From NCBI GenBank assembly GCA_015658765.1, contig DQOE01000280.1:1-14438 (forward strand): a stretch of DNA of 14,438 bases, written 5' to 3'. The DNA is from Verrucomicrobiota bacterium (GTDB lineage: Bacteria > Verrucomicrobiota > Verrucomicrobiia > Limisphaerales > UBA1096). Numbering within the stretch: position 1 is the first letter of the stretch; every line of letters starts with the position of its first letter. The translations under genes and the position numbers were made by a program. The notes under the pieces are model-generated. The model was not told the origin of the DNA and made no database searches. It saw only the letters and a program-made list of their open reading frames with translations. Shown in pieces: positions 14,347-14,438 of the stretch.

Positions 14347-14438
14347 ATGCGACTGAAATTATCCATCACATTTCTGACCGGTTTTTTGGCGCTTGGCCAA
14401 GCGATCACCGGCCTGGCAAGCGACCCGTTCATCAGCGA
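14347..14438 (+). CDS. Start of a secreted protein, 3'-truncated by window end
   Basis: ATG 14347 opens 30 codons that run off the window. The product begins MRLKLSITFLTGF and has the layout of a Sec signal peptide: two early basic residues, a hydrophobic core, and a likely cleavage after LA before SDPFIS. The frame carries no stop. A mature start like DPFIS is seen in some secreted verrucomicrobial proteins, including lamin-tail-domain ones, but six residues cannot decide this. The signal-peptide core is partly encoded by the iterated palindrome. I do not recognise the protein. Confidence 0.6.
   Translation, partial: MRLKLSITFLTGFLALGQAITGLASDPFIS
14391..14402. repeat. Iterated palindrome GCTTGGCCAAGC, exact
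   Basis: Exact 12-mer read as Ala-Leu-Gly-Gln-Ala within the hydrophobic core of a signal peptide, 105 bp after the previous exact copy. Confidence 0.85.

Overview
The window looks like bacterial chromosome from the Planctomycetota-Verrucomicrobiota group, most likely Verrucomicrobiota. The main reason is the pair of secreted proteins at 1790-5859: a large DUF1549/DUF1553 protein with a cytochrome-like CX4CH motif and a bacterial Ig-like segment, followed by a Tat-exported DUF1501 protein. This pairing is typical of that group and rare elsewhere. Degenerate filler repeats in the one divergent spacer and the near absence of Shine-Dalgarno sequences fit the same assignment. The lineage is inferred, because no rRNA or marker gene is present. 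I see no tRNA, rRNA, CRISPR array, insertion sequence or phage gene.

Layout. At 1-1664 (+) a 5'-truncated RmlD-like sugar-nucleotide reductase overlaps gluQ, which makes the glutamyl-queuosine modification of tRNA-Asp. At 1790-5859 (+) lies the DUF1549/1553-DUF1501 export pair, closed by a probable intrinsic terminator at 5885-5907. At 5975-7516 (+) is guaA, GMP synthetase. Convergent to it at 7639-9833 (-) is a two-gene unit, a YmdB-type phosphodiesterase followed by xseA. The spacer at 9834-10099 is divergent and full of small degenerate repeats. At 10100-14270 (+) a three-gene unit with 4-bp start/stop overlaps encodes an enolase-superfamily enzyme, BioA (biotin pathway) and a Ste24-type membrane M48 protease. 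A new secreted protein starts at 14347 and runs off the end.

The strongest unexplained signal is a short palindrome with 12-bp form GCTTGGCCAAGC and 8-bp core TTGGCCAA. The 12-mer occurs 6 times and the core 14 times in 14.4 kb, against rough expectations of about 0.002 and 0.2. It occurs inside genes on both strands, in two different reading frames (Leu-Ala-Lys and Leu-Gly-Gln), and as exact or altered copies in the spacers downstream of four genes. One altered copy forms the stem of the terminator after the DUF1501 gene. It behaves like a highly iterated palindrome comparable to cyanobacterial HIP1, or like a DNA-uptake or methylation signal, and it is the best candidate here for something undescribed.

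Most genes are housekeeping or conserved: nucleotide synthesis, tRNA modification, DNA repair and biotin synthesis. Four gene junctions use the same ATGA overlap, so translational coupling probably replaces ribosome-binding sites in these operons.
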